In this document: positions 16,720 through 25,308 of the stretch, piece by piece
Layout: every line of letters starts with the position of its first letter
How positions within the stretch are numbered: position 1 is the stretch's first letter
Notes under the pieces: model-generated
What the model was told of the DNA's origin: nothing
The model's input: the letters and a program-made list of their open reading frames with translations, nothing else
Database searches by the model: none
Assembly: GCF_030580675.1 (NCBI RefSeq)
Contig: NZ_JAUQUB010000002.1
Span: forward strand, 1 to 64,000
Reading direction: 5' to 3'
Length of the DNA stretch: 64,000 nt
Source of the DNA: Antiquaquibacter soli
GTDB taxonomy: Bacteria > Actinomycetota > Actinomycetes > Actinomycetales > Microbacteriaceae
Translations under genes and position numbers: made by a program

Positions 16720-19221
16720 ATGCGATCCCCCCGTCACGCCGTCAGGAGGGTCGCGCCGGTCGCAGCCCTCGCCCTGGCCCTCACCGCCCTCGGCACCGCG
16801 CCAGCCCACGCGGCCGACCCCCTCACCATCGACCTGTTGAGCATCAACGACTTCCACGGTCGGCTCGAGGCATCCGGCACCGTCGCCGGCGCGGCCGTGC
16901 TCGCGGGCATGGTCGACTCGTATCGCGCCGCGAACCCGAACACGCTGTTCGTGGGGGCGGGCGACCTGATCGGGGCGAGCACGTTCACGTCGTTCATCCA
17001 GCAGGATGAACCGACCATCGAAGCGCTCAACGTGATGGGCCTCGACACGAGCTCGTTCGGCAACCACGAGTTCGACCAGGGCGTCGACGACGTCGTCAAC
17101 CGCATCGAACCGCTCACCGACTGGGACTACCTCGCCGCGAACCTCTATGTAAAGGGAACCGAGACCCCCGCGTTCCCCGAGTACTTCGTGCAGGACTTCG
17201 GCGACGTGTCCGTCGGCTTCGTCGGCGCCGTGACGGAGGAGCTGCCCAGCCTCGTGTCACCGGCGGGAATCGCATCCATCGACGTCGGCCCGGTCGTGCC
17301 GGCCGTCAACCGCGTCGCCGACCAGCTGAGCGACGGCGACGAGACCAACGGCGAGGCCGACGTCGTCGTGCTCCTCATCCACGAGGGCGCGGCCACCACC
17401 GATCTTGCGAGCGCGACGGATGACTCGCGCTTCGGTCAAGTCGTGACCGGGGCCAACGCGAACATCGACGCGATCATCTCCGGTCACACGCACCTGGCCT
17501 ACAACCACACCATCCCGATCCCGGGAACCGATCGCACCCGTCCCGTGATCTCGTCCGGACAGTACGGCGAGAAGTTCGCGCACACCACCATCACGATCGA
17601 CCCCGACACGGGCGACTTCACGATGGCGACGGAGATCAAGAACCTCGCGGGCGCCTACGCCCCCAACGCGCAGGTCGCGCAGATCGTGTCGGATGCTGTT
17701 GCCGTCGCCCGCGAGAAGGGCTCCGTGCCCCTCGGCGAGATCACCGCGGACCTCAACCGCGGCGTGCAGGACAACGCATCCGAGAACCGCGGCGCCGAGT
17801 CGACGCTCGGCAACTTCGTCGCCGACGTGCAGCTGTGGGCGACGCAGGAGCTCGGCTCGCAGATCGCCTTCATGAACCCGGGCGGACTCCGCGCCGACCT
17901 CAAGTACGCGCTCAACCCCACCACCCCCGGCGACGCGACTGGCGTGGTGACGTACTCGGAGGCGGCCGCGGTGCAGTCGTTCGCGAACACCCTCGTCACG
18001 AAGGACCTCACCGGTGCGCAGATCAAGCTCGCCCTCGAGCAGCAGTGGCAGCCTGCCGGAGCGAGCCGCCCGTTCCTCAAGCTCGGAGTGTCCGAGGGCC
18101 TCACCTACACGTACGACCCGGCCGCTCCGGCGGGCAGCCGCATCACGAGCATCCTGCTCGATGGCGCCCCGCTCGACCCGAACGCGACCTACAAGGTGAC
18201 CGTGAACTCGTTCCTCGCGTCTGGGGGCGACAACTTCGGTGCCTTCGCGGAGGGCACCAACTCCGCCGACTCGGGCCGCGTGGATCTCGCGAGCATGGTC
18301 GACTACTTCGAGGCGAACCCGACGGTGAGCCCCGACTACGCCCAGCGCGCGGTCGGCGTCACCGTGTCCGCCCCGGATGCCGACGGCTACAGCGCCGGCG
18401 ACCAGGTGACCCTCGGCCTCTCGTCGCTGCTGTTCACCAACGACGGGCCGCGAGCGGGAACCGCCGTGGTGTCCGCCGACGGCGTCGAGCTCGGCAGCGC
18501 GGCGATCGATCCGACGATCGTGAACACGACCGATGAGGTGGGGCGGGCATCCGTCACCATCACGATCCCCGAGGGCACTCGCGCGGGCGAGCTGCCGCTC
18601 ACGATCACCGTCCCGGAGACGGGCACGACCGCGACCGTGACCCTCACGACTACCTACACGGCCCCGCCCGTGGAGTCGGTGACCGCGCCGAAGATCACCG
18701 GCAAGGCCGACGTCGGCAAGACCCTCAAGGTCTCCGACGGAAAGTGGAGCGTCACCGGCGTCAGCCTCACCTACCAGTGGCTGCGCAACGGCGAGCCCAT
18801 CGAGGGCGCGACGACCAACCGCTACACGCTCACCCTCGACGACGCCGGGGCGACCATCAGCGCAGTGGTCACCGCGTCGGCGGCCGACTACTCCGACGGC
18901 CCGGCCGAGTCGAACGCGGTCACCGTCGGCAAGGTCGACACCACCGCGACGATCTCCGTGAACAAGCTGCTCATCCGCAGCGGCGGGACCGTGGATGTCA
19001 CGGCCACCGTCCGCGCCCCCGCGGGCATCACGCCCACGGGCACGGTGACCGTCCTCTCCGGTAACGAGGTGGTCGCGACGGCCGAGCTGGGACCGAACGG
19101 CAAAGCCACCATCCCGGTGTCGGGGCTCGACCGAGGCATCCACCTCCTCACCGTCCGCTACGAGGGCACCGCGCAATTCGAGGGCGACCGCTCGTTCCCG
19201 CGCGTGGTGATCGTCTGGTAG
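16720..19221 (+). CDS. Secreted 5'-nucleotidase / UshA-family phosphoesterase with Ig-like C-terminus
   Basis: An 833-residue exported enzyme. The signal peptide (1-32) ends PAHAADP. The metallophosphoesterase domain (about 36-280) has the metal motifs SINDFHGR, GAGDLIGAS, GNHEFDQG and SGHTHLAY. The 5'-nucleotidase C-terminal substrate domain (about 330-500) includes ESTLGNFVADVQ and the NPGGLRADL loop. Two Ig-like modules follow (about 650-735 and 740-833). It should hydrolyse extracellular nucleotides to nucleosides and phosphate. Unlike its neighbours it has no LAxTG signal and ends VVIVW, so it is released or held by its Ig domains. The ATG at 16720 follows GAGGAG. A TAGGCT -10 at 16650-16655 implies a leader of about 60 nt. 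Confidence 0.88.
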   Translation: MRSPRHAVRRVAPVAALALALTALGTAPAHAADPLTIDLLSINDFHGRLEASGTVAGAAVLAGMVDSYRAANPNTLFVGAGDLIGASTFTSFIQQDEPTIEALNVMGLDTSSFGNHEFDQGVDDVVNRIEPLTDWDYLAANLYVKGTETPAFPEYFVQDFGDVSVGFVGAVTEELPSLVSPAGIASIDVGPVVPAVNRVADQLSDGDETNGEADVVVLLIHEGAATTDLASATDDSRFGQVVTGANANIDAIISGHTHLAYNHTIPIPGTDRTRPVISSGQYGEKFAHTTITIDPDTGDFTMATEIKNLAGAYAPNAQVAQIVSDAVAVAREKGSVPLGEITADLNRGVQDNASENRGAESTLGNFVADVQLWATQELGSQIAFMNPGGLRADLKYALNPTTPGDATGVVTYSEAAAVQSFANTLVTKDLTGAQIKLALEQQWQPAGASRPFLKLGVSEGLTYTYDPAAPAGSRITSILLDGAPLDPNATYKVTVNSFLASGGDNFGAFAEGTNSADSGRVDLASMVDYFEANPTVSPDYAQRAVGVTVSAPDADGYSAGDQVTLGLSSLLFTNDGPRAGTAVVSADGVELGSAAIDPTIVNTTDEVGRASVTITIPEGTRAGELPLTITVPETGTTATVTLTTTYTAPPVESVTAPKITGKADVGKTLKVSDGKWSVTGVSLTYQWLRNGEPIEGATTNRYTLTLDDAGATISAVVTASAADYSDGPAESNAVTVGKVDTTATISVNKLLIRSGGTVDVTATVRAPAGITPTGTVTVLSGNEVVATAELGPNGKATIPVSGLDRGIHLLTVRYEGTAQFEGDRSFPRVVIVW

Positions 19222-19233
19222 TTCTCGGCTGAA

Positions 19234-19273
19234 TGCGATGCGGGTGCAGCGGCAACGTTGCACCCGCATTGCG
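19234..19273 (+). terminator. Terminator after the nucleotidase gene
   Basis: ATGCGGGTGCA (19238-19248) pairs with 19259-19269. Weaker pairs, including G-T wobbles, extend it to about 14 bp. There is no T-tract. Confidence 0.6.
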
Positions 19274-19380
19274 CTGACGGGGCGTTTGTCAATGGGGAGC
19301 GCCGGACTCGCAGGCGTCTGCCATACTCGAAGAGCACCCGCCTCAGGCCCCTCCGCTGGGCCCGCATCTCTGGGAGAACC

Positions 19381-20526
19381 GTGAAGCTCGACGTCCGCAA
19401 GACCACCGCCGCTGCCGCCGCCGTCGCGACCGCCGGTGTGTCCTCCGTGTTCCTGGGCGCCACGCCCGCGATGGCGGCCTCCGACGACCCGTGCCTCGGT
19501 GGCAGCGTCGTCGGCCCCGGCATCTGCGAGATCGTGTACACGGATGCCGCGATCTCCACCTTCACCCCGACCGAGCAGATGACCCAGCTGGAGATCCTGC
19601 TCGTCGGCGGCGGCGGAACGGGCGCCGACCAGACGGCTCCGAACACCAACGGCTACGCGGGAGCGGGCGGCGGCGGTGCCGTCGTGCTCGTGGACTTCGA
19701 CGGCGCCACCGACCCGATCGAGATCGGCGTGGCCGCGGCGGGGGCATCCAGCTACGCGGCCGAGGGCTCCAACCCGGCGATCTTCGCGCAAGGCGGCCAG
19801 GGCGCCCTGCCCAACGGCGGCACGGGCGGCGCGAGCGGCAACGGCAACCTCGGCGGATCGACCGGCACCTACAGCGCCGGCGGCGGCGCGGGCGGCGCGG
19901 TCTCCAACAGCACGCCCGCGAACGGCGGCGTCGGAGCTATCGTCGACGACCTCGCGGCCGCGGGCTCGCTCTTCGACGGCGACCTGCGCTGCTTCGGCGG
20001 CGGCGGAGCCGTCGGCACGGCGACGGTGCAGGGCATCCCGGGCTGCGGCGCCGGCGGCCCGGCCGACGCGACGGGCACCACGCTCGCCCTCCCCGTGCCG
20101 AACAGCGGCGGCGGCGGTGGCGGCCTCACCGTGACCCAGCCGGAGGAGTCGCGCCTCGGTGCGACCGGTGTCGCGATCGTGCGCTTCACTGCCGCGCCGG
20201 TGACCGTGACCTTCGACGTGCAGGGCAAGGGCACCGCGCCCGCCGCGCAGGAGGTGCTCGCCGGCTACACGGTCGCCAAGCCCGCCGACCCGACGGCGTC
20301 GGGATACGAGTTCACGGGCTGGTTCGCGGATGCCGCGCTCACGACCCCCATCGACTTCTCGGCCGCCGTTGTCGAGAACGCGACATACTACGCGGGCTGG
20401 AAGCCCGCGCTCGCCGCGACGGGCTCCACGCCGGACTCCGCGGTGCTGCCGATCGGTCTCGGCGTTCTGCTCGCGGGCGCCGGCCTGATGGTCGCGGCGA
20501 CCGCGCGCAAGCGCCGCGAGAGCTAG
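19381..20526 (+). CDS. Glycine-rich surface protein with InlB-type repeat and LAATG signal
   Basis: A 381-residue exported protein starting at a GTG (19381) 3 nt after GGGAGAA. The signal peptide ends ATPAMAAS. The core is a Gly-rich domain (GGGGTGADQTAPNTNGYAG and many GGG runs) resembling Gly-rich domains of extracellular proteins. A Listeria InlB B-repeat-like module lies at about 280-335 (KPADPTASGYEFTGWFADAA then YYAGW). The end is LAATG (344-348), a hydrophobic helix and RKRRES. There is a cysteine pair near the mature N-terminus. Function is unknown; it is probably a wall-anchored structural or adhesive protein. Confidence 0.8.
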   Translation: MKLDVRKTTAAAAAVATAGVSSVFLGATPAMAASDDPCLGGSVVGPGICEIVYTDAAISTFTPTEQMTQLEILLVGGGGTGADQTAPNTNGYAGAGGGGAVVLVDFDGATDPIEIGVAAAGASSYAAEGSNPAIFAQGGQGALPNGGTGGASGNGNLGGSTGTYSAGGGAGGAVSNSTPANGGVGAIVDDLAAAGSLFDGDLRCFGGGGAVGTATVQGIPGCGAGGPADATGTTLALPVPNSGGGGGGLTVTQPEESRLGATGVAIVRFTAAPVTVTFDVQGKGTAPAAQEVLAGYTVAKPADPTASGYEFTGWFADAALTTPIDFSAAVVENATYYAGWKPALAATGSTPDSAVLPIGLGVLLAGAGLMVAATARKRRES

Positions 20527-20540
20527 CGAACCGATCTGAA

Positions 20541-20574
20541 CGAAGGGCGGCGGGATGACTCCCGCCGCCCTTCG
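20541..20574. terminator. Bidirectional terminator
   Basis: A perfect 14-bp stem: CGAAGGGCGGCGGG (20541-20554) pairs with 20561-20574 across a 6-nt loop. It lies between convergent genes. Confidence 0.8.
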
Positions 20575-20581
20575 TCGTTCG

Positions 20582-22015
20582 TCAGGCCCCGAACCGCTCC
20601 CCGAGCTCGCGGCGCAGCGGCTTGCCGGTGCGGCTGCGCGGGATGCTCTCCACCCGAGCCACGAGCACGGGAGCCGCGCTGCCGAAGCGCGCGGAGAGCG
20701 CGGCCACGACGGCGGGAGCATCCACCTCGTCGGTTGTCACGAGGGCGAGGCCGATCTGCGGCAGGCCGGAGACTCCCGTGAACGTGAAGCTCGCGGCATC
20801 CAGCACTCCCGGCTGCTCCTGGGCGGCGTGGTCGAGCTGGTTGGGGTCGAACTTGACCCCGCCCGCGTTGAGCACCTCCGACTCGCGGCCGGCGAGGGTG
20901 AGTCCGCCGTCCTCGCGGAAGTAGCCGCGGTCACCCGGGTAGAACCAGCCGTCGCGGAAGGCCTCCGCGGTCGCCTCGGGGTTGCCGAGGTAGCCGTCGG
21001 CCATTCCGGGGCTGCGGTGCCGGATGCGCCCCACCGTGCCAACCGGAACGGGCGAGTCATCCTCGTCCACGACCTCGACGGTCGAGCCCGGCTGCACGAA
21101 GCCGACATCGAACGGGTCGTCGGACTCGTACGGGCGGGTCGTGGCGCCGCCGGCCTCGGTGGATCCGTAGTTGGCGAGCACGCGGCATCCCTCGAAGACG
21201 GCGCGTGCGCGGGCACCGGCGGCGGGTGGCATCACGGTGCCGGCGAGCACGAGCGCCTGCACGCTCGGCAGGGTTCGGCCCTGGCGCTCGAGCTCGTCCA
21301 CGATCGCGACGACCTGCGCGGGGGAGCCCTTGAGCGTCCGCACCTGGTGCTTCTCGATGAGCTCGACGAGCCCGGGGGGCGTCACCCCGCCGGCGCTCAG
21401 GTACGGCTGACCGCCCTTCACGCTGAGGAAGAATTCGCCGATGCCCGAGACGGTGCCGGTGTCCATGAGGGAGAGGTACGGGCTGCCCTGGAACCACTGC
21501 GGCAGCGCGGCATCCATGAGCGCTTCCATGCGGCGATGGAGAGGGATGGCCTTCGGCGTGCCGGTGGTGCCGCTCGAGAAGACGATGCGGAGGATGTCGA
21601 TGGGTTCCTCGCTCGGGGAGATGCCGTACGGGTTCTCCTCGATCTGACGGAGGAAGCGGGCATCCACCTGCACCGCGCGCGCGGTGCTCGGCGGGGTCGT
21701 GCCGCGATTCGTGAACAGCCACCCGACCGGCACGCGCGGGTCGACGTCGGTGCCGTCGGGGATGACCGTGCTGATCCCGCCCTCGTGGTACACCGCTTCG
21801 GTGAACAGGATGCTCAACTGATCCGGCAGGTCGAGTGCGACGATCTCGCCCGCCCGTACCCCCAGCCGCCGCAGCTCGAACGCGATCTTCTTGACCTGCA
21901 CGACCGCGTCGGCGTTGCTCAGCGTCAGCGTCGGCGTGTGCAGGAAGACGCCGCGCGGGTTCTCGTCGGCGTTCTTCTGGAGGTACAGGAAGGGGTTCGG
22001 TGCGGTTGCGGACAC
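20582..22015 (-). CDS. AMP-dependent synthetase/ligase (acyl-CoA synthetase-like)
   Basis: A 477-residue member of the ANL superfamily. The core motifs are SSGTTGTPK (147-155), NYGSTEAGG, GWFYPGDRGYF and the C-terminal lysine motif RSRTGKPLRREL. It should activate a carboxylic acid as an acyl-adenylate and pass it to CoA or a carrier. The protein is 30-60 residues shorter than typical acyl-CoA ligases, mostly in the N-terminal domain, so the substrate is unclear. The GTG start at 22015 has TACGCT (22022-22027) 6 nt upstream and no Shine-Dalgarno, predicting a leaderless mRNA. The promoter lies inside the tail of the fic gene, so the ligase is probably expressed independently of it. Confidence 0.83.
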   Translation of the reverse strand: MSATAPNPFLYLQKNADENPRGVFLHTPTLTLSNADAVVQVKKIAFELRRLGVRAGEIVALDLPDQLSILFTEAVYHEGGISTVIPDGTDVDPRVPVGWLFTNRGTTPPSTARAVQVDARFLRQIEENPYGISPSEEPIDILRIVFSSGTTGTPKAIPLHRRMEALMDAALPQWFQGSPYLSLMDTGTVSGIGEFFLSVKGGQPYLSAGGVTPPGLVELIEKHQVRTLKGSPAQVVAIVDELERQGRTLPSVQALVLAGTVMPPAAGARARAVFEGCRVLANYGSTEAGGATTRPYESDDPFDVGFVQPGSTVEVVDEDDSPVPVGTVGRIRHRSPGMADGYLGNPEATAEAFRDGWFYPGDRGYFREDGGLTLAGRESEVLNAGGVKFDPNQLDHAAQEQPGVLDAASFTFTGVSGLPQIGLALVTTDEVDAPAVVAALSARFGSAAPVLVARVESIPRSRTGKPLRRELGERFGA

Positions 22016-22021
22016 CTGTCG

Positions 22022-22027
22022 AGCGTA
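22022..22027 (-). promoter_or_regulatory. -10 box of the ligase gene (leaderless GTG)
   Basis: TACGCT on the minus strand lies 6 nt before the GTG at 22015. Confidence 0.5.
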
Positions 22028-22036
22028 TCGAGGTCG

Positions 22037-23236
22037 TCAGCTGCGGCGGAGCCCCGCCGCGTAGTCGTCGAGCACGGCGAGGATGCCCGGGTGCTGGTAG
22101 ACGCGACCTCGCGCCCGGCCGGACCGGTCCTCCAGGACGCCCCGCTCGACGAGGGTCTCGATCGCGCGGAACGCGGCACGCTCCGGAAGCTGCAGGGCGT
22201 CCTGGAGGAATCGCACGGTCAGCACCGGTTGTCCGACGAGTAGGGGTACGGCGCGGTGCGCGGCAGCATCCGAGCGGATGCCGTCGAGCGCCGCCGACGA
22301 GGCGACGACCTGCTCGTGCAGGTCATCGACGAGCTGGAGACCGCTGCGGGCGGCGAATCGGGATGCCGCGGCGAACGTCTCGATGATCGGCCCCGCATCC
22401 CCGGCCCGATACTGGGTGAGCGCGTCGAAGTAGCTCTCGGTGTCGCGGAGCAGCCCTGCGGACACGGGAGCCGTGGCGCGAGCGACGATACCGGAGTGAC
22501 GCAATACCGCGTGCACCAGGGCCCGCCCGGTGCGGCCGTTGCCGTCGGCGAAGGGGTGGATGGTCTCGAGCTGGGCGTGCGCGACCGCTGCCTGCACGAG
22601 CGGTGGCAGGTCGGTGCGGCGGAGGAATGTGACGAGGTCGCCGATGAGGCTGGGAATCTCCTCGTGGGACGGTCCGACGTGGCTCGCACTTCGCGGGCCG
22701 TATTTCGAGCCTCCGACCCACACGAGCGAGTCTCGGTATCGCCCGGCCCAGTCGGGTTCGTCGGCGAGCAGCTCTGCATGCATCTGCAGGATGGCTGCCT
22801 CGTCGAGGTCGTCGGCGAGCCTCAGGGCCGCCTCCATCGCGTGCGTGTTGCGAACGACGAGAGCGGCATTCTCGGCGGTCGACTCGCCGAGCTCGGCGAG
22901 GGCGATCTGCCTCGCGCCGGCGGTGATCTGCTCGATGTGCGACGACGAAGCGCTCTCCGTGCGCAGGAGGATCGCCGCCATGGGCGCGAGCTCTCCGATG
23001 CCGAGTCGTGTGGTGGCGTACACGTCGAAGCGGGACAGCTCCTGGGTCGATTCATCGACGCTGGCAGCGACGGACCCCGGGAGGGCGAGTGCGAGCTCGG
23101 CGATCGAGGATACGGTCGGGCGGCGGTACGGTCCGTTCTCCCGCTGCCTCACGGTCCTGCTTGCCTCGGGATGCTCGACCACCCAGTCGTGCTCGGTGTA
23201 GGTCAGTGCGGGCACGGCAACGGAATCTGACACCAT
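22037..23236 (-). CDS. Fic-domain protein (putative AMP transferase) with C-terminal winged helix
   Basis: A 399-residue protein with the complete Fic motif HPFADGNGRTGR (227-238), which transfers AMP or other nucleotide groups to protein side chains. An N-terminal helix has SSHIEQ (98-103), matching the class II inhibitory motif S/T-x-x-x-E-G/N except for Gln after the Glu. The C-terminal ~70 residues (TVRFLQDALQLPERAAFRAI, then VERGVLEDRSGR) look like a winged helix. The ATG at 23236 is preferred to the GTG at 23239 because AAGGAG lies 5 nt before the ATG. Two identical-pattern palindromes just upstream suggest autoregulation through the winged helix (inference). No antitoxin-like partner gene is adjacent. 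Confidence 0.87.
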   Translation of the reverse strand: MVSDSVAVPALTYTEHDWVVEHPEASRTVRQRENGPYRRPTVSSIAELALALPGSVAASVDESTQELSRFDVYATTRLGIGELAPMAAILLRTESASSSHIEQITAGARQIALAELGESTAENAALVVRNTHAMEAALRLADDLDEAAILQMHAELLADEPDWAGRYRDSLVWVGGSKYGPRSASHVGPSHEEIPSLIGDLVTFLRRTDLPPLVQAAVAHAQLETIHPFADGNGRTGRALVHAVLRHSGIVARATAPVSAGLLRDTESYFDALTQYRAGDAGPIIETFAAASRFAARSGLQLVDDLHEQVVASSAALDGIRSDAAAHRAVPLLVGQPVLTVRFLQDALQLPERAAFRAIETLVERGVLEDRSGRARGRVYQHPGILAVLDDYAAGLRRS

Positions 23237-23249
23237 CACGACTCCTTAC

Positions 23250-23273
23250 TGACACTTACGGGACTAAATGTCA
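23250..23273 (-). promoter_or_regulatory. Fic operator copy 1
   Basis: A palindrome of form TGACACTTA-N6-TAAATGTCA, next to the Shine-Dalgarno of fic. It shares its arms with a second copy 41 bp away (centre to centre), about four helical turns. Confidence 0.65.
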
Positions 23274-23290
23274 TTAAATCAGATTATTGC

Positions 23291-23314
23291 TGACATTTAG
23301 CCCACTAAATGACA
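23291..23314 (-). promoter_or_regulatory. Fic operator copy 2
   Basis: A palindrome of form TGACATTTA-N6-TAAATGACA, with the same 9-6-9 layout as copy 1. The AT-rich stretch between the copies (23274-23290) probably holds the fic promoter. Confidence 0.65.
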
Positions 23315-23341
23315 GTAGCGTGACCACGTTCGGTCAGGCCG

Positions 23342-23758
23342 CTACCCGACCGCCTTCGCGAGCAGCTCGTCGAGCGTGGCGCGCTCGGCGTCGGTGAGGG
23401 ATCGCAGCGGCGTCGCCTCGCCGAGGGCGCGAGTCATCCGGTCGACCACCTCACGGCCGCGGTCGGTGAGGGTGAGGCGCTTGCGGCGGCCGTCGGCGGG
23501 ATCGGGGATGCGTTCGGCGAGCTCGAGCGATTCGAGGTGCCGGGCGAGGAGGGTGAGGTTGGAGGCGTCGCACGACAGGGCGGCGGCTGCCTCGCTCATG
23601 GTCAGGTCGGATGTGATGCTGCCGCCGAGCGCCCACAGCAGGGAGCCCTGGGTCTCGGAGAGGCCGATCTCGTGGAGCACGGGAACGGCGGCGCCGCGGT
23701 GGGCGCCGGCGATCCGCTCGATCGCGGTGATCGTCGTCGTGAGGGGGCGCGTCGCCAT
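23342..23758 (-). CDS. MarR-family transcriptional regulator
   Basis: A 138-residue regulator. The winged helix is LTMSEAAAALSCDASNLTLLARHLESLELAER, followed by the wing PADGRRKRLTLTDRG, typical of MarR. The ATG at 23758 (MATRPLTTT) follows GGAG and is preferred to an in-frame ATG at 23800, which would place the start inside an operator. It is divergent from a hydrolase gene; two palindromic operators fill the 72-bp gap, so it probably represses both genes and responds to a small ligand. Confidence 0.85.
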   Translation of the reverse strand: MATRPLTTTITAIERIAGAHRGAAVPVLHEIGLSETQGSLLWALGGSITSDLTMSEAAAALSCDASNLTLLARHLESLELAERIPDPADGRRKRLTLTDRGREVVDRMTRALGEATPLRSLTDAERATLDELLAKAVG

Positions 23759-23771
23759 GGTGGCTCCATTA

Positions 23772-23786
23772 CTTGAATAACTCAAG
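23772..23786. promoter_or_regulatory. MarR operator copy 1
   Basis: CTTGAA-TAA-CTCAAG palindrome (6-3-6) in the divergent marR/hydrolase gap. Confidence 0.65.
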
Positions 23787-23802
23787 CAAATGAGGCACAC
23801 TG

Positions 23803-23817
23803 CTTGAGGAACTCAAG
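23803..23817. promoter_or_regulatory. MarR operator copy 2
   Basis: CTTGAG-GAA-CTCAAG, a perfect palindrome centred 31 bp (three helical turns) from copy 1 and 4 bp before the hydrolase Shine-Dalgarno. Confidence 0.68.
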
Positions 23818-23830
23818 TATAGGAGAAGAC

Positions 23831-24628
23831 ATGCCCCTCACCGACACCCCCCAGACCGTATCGCTCGACATCGGAGGACGCCGACGCCGGTACCTCCACC
23901 TCGCCCCCACCACCCCGAACCCCGACGCCCCGCTCCTGCTCGCCCTGCACGGCACCACCCAGAAGCCGGCCACGATGCGGCGCTTCAGCGGCCGCACGTT
24001 CGAGCACCTCGCCGAGTCGCTCGGCGCCGACCTCGTGTACCTCGAGGGGTACCGGCGCGCGTGGAACGACGGCCGCCGCCTCCAGACCTCCGCGGCCCAG
24101 CGCGAGAACGTCGACGACATCGGCTTCGTCGAGGCCGTCGTCCGTCGCTTCGACCGCCCCACCCTCGCGATCGGCTACTCCAACGGCGGCCAGCTGCTGC
24201 ACCGCTACGTGCGGGAGAGCGACGTTCCGCTCGCCGGTGCGATGCTCATCGCCGCCGGGCTGCCCGTCGCCGAGGACCGCGAGTACCCGGATGACCTGCG
24301 CCAGAGCATCCCGACCCTCCTCATCCAGGGCACCGCCGACCCCGTGATGCCGTACCACGGCGGCACCGTCCGGGTGCTCGGCCGCAGCAAGGGCCAGGTG
24401 ATCTCGGCCCGCGAGACCGCGGTCGCCTACGCCCGGACGACGGATGCCCCGCTCGAGTCGACCGACGGCCCCGTCACCCGCACCGACTGGCCCGGGGTGC
24501 GCCTCATCACCCTCGCCGGGGCGGGGCACATCATCCCCAACCTCGTGACGTCGCCGCCGTTCGTCGGCCCCGCGCCGCGCGTGCTCGACTCGGGGGAGGA
24601 GCTGCGCGACTTCTTCACGCTCGGCTGA
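23831..24628 (+). CDS. Alpha/beta hydrolase, PHB-depolymerase/LpqC-like esterase
   Basis: A 265-residue hydrolase. The oxyanion segment LLLALHGTTQKP is followed by the nucleophile elbow GYSNGG, the acid loop GTADPVMPYHGG and the catalytic histidine in GAGHIIPN. This order fits the esterase-D/LpqC (polyhydroxybutyrate depolymerase-like) group. No clear signal peptide is present, so it is probably cytosolic. The ATG at 23831 sits 5 nt after AGGAGAAGAC. Control by the divergent MarR through the two operators suggests induction by an ester or phenolic compound (inference). Confidence 0.82.
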   Translation: MPLTDTPQTVSLDIGGRRRRYLHLAPTTPNPDAPLLLALHGTTQKPATMRRFSGRTFEHLAESLGADLVYLEGYRRAWNDGRRLQTSAAQRENVDDIGFVEAVVRRFDRPTLAIGYSNGGQLLHRYVRESDVPLAGAMLIAAGLPVAEDREYPDDLRQSIPTLLIQGTADPVMPYHGGTVRVLGRSKGQVISARETAVAYARTTDAPLESTDGPVTRTDWPGVRLITLAGAGHIIPNLVTSPPFVGPAPRVLDSGEELRDFFTLG

Positions 24629-24646
24629 TGCGCCGCTGATCCGCCG

Positions 24647-24664
24647 CTGACCGGCGCAGGTCAG
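24647..24664. terminator. Small hairpin between convergent genes
   Basis: CTGACC (24647-24652) pairs with GGTCAG (24659-24664) across a 6-nt loop, between the convergent hydrolase and TetR genes. Confidence 0.45.
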
Positions 24665-24669
24665 CCCTG

Positions 24670-25284
24670 TCAGTCCCGCGGCCGCGCGAGCTTCGGGAGC
24701 AGCTGCTCGAGGGTGCGGCGCGAGCTCTCGAGATCCGGGCGTGCGGGCGGGCCGCCCGGCTCGACGCCCTCGATGGAGAAGCGCAGGAAGGCCGCGACGA
24801 GGTGCGCGAGCAGCACGGCCTCGGCGCGGATGTCGTCGGGCGACTCGCCGGGTGCGGCGTGCCGCGTCATCCGCAGCTCGATGACCTCGGCGAGCTCGCG
24901 CTGCACGCTCAGCAGCCGTTCCATCTCCGACTGCAGGAGCGCCGGCGTGGTCGTGATGATCGCCCAGCGGGCTGCCATCAGCTCGGGGTCGTCCGCCCCG
25001 CCGGGCGCCATGCCGGCTACGAGGTCAAGCAGGTCGCCCAGCAGGTCGTCTCCGGTCGACGCGAGGAAACGGCGCACCTGGCCCTCGTCGACGCGGGGGC
25101 GATGGGTCCCGACGATCGCGTCGAGCTTCGTCGGGAAGTGGTTGAAGAACGTGCGCTGCGAGACCCCGGATGCCTCGCAGATCAGGTCGACCGTGACCGC
25201 GTCGTAGCCCCGCTCTCGCACGAGTCGCACGGCCTCGGTCTCGATCCTGCGGGAGGTCATCGCGTGGCGCGGACCGCGTTCCAT
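24670..25284 (-). CDS. TetR-family regulator of the adjacent ABC exporter
   Basis: A 204-residue regulator. The N-terminal helix-turn-helix includes YDAVTVDLICEASGVSQRTF and FNHFPTKLDAI, followed by an all-helical ligand domain. It starts at the ATG at 25284 after GGGAGG. It is the third gene of an ATPase-permease-TetR operon, 24 bp after the permease stop codon. The likely operator is the 21-bp tandem repeat before the ATPase gene (27331-27365). Confidence 0.85.
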   Translation of the reverse strand: MERGPRHAMTSRRIETEAVRLVRERGYDAVTVDLICEASGVSQRTFFNHFPTKLDAIVGTHRPRVDEGQVRRFLASTGDDLLGDLLDLVAGMAPGGADDPELMAARWAIITTTPALLQSEMERLLSVQRELAEVIELRMTRHAAPGESPDDIRAEAVLLAHLVAAFLRFSIEGVEPGGPPARPDLESSRRTLEQLLPKLARPRD

Positions 25285-25308
25285 GCGATGACCTCCCTGC
25301 CTGCCGGA

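Noticed and set aside
22037-23314. Fic gene as the toxin of a toxin-antitoxin pair
   Set aside because: No small antitoxin gene precedes or overlaps it; the inhibitory-like helix is within the same protein.
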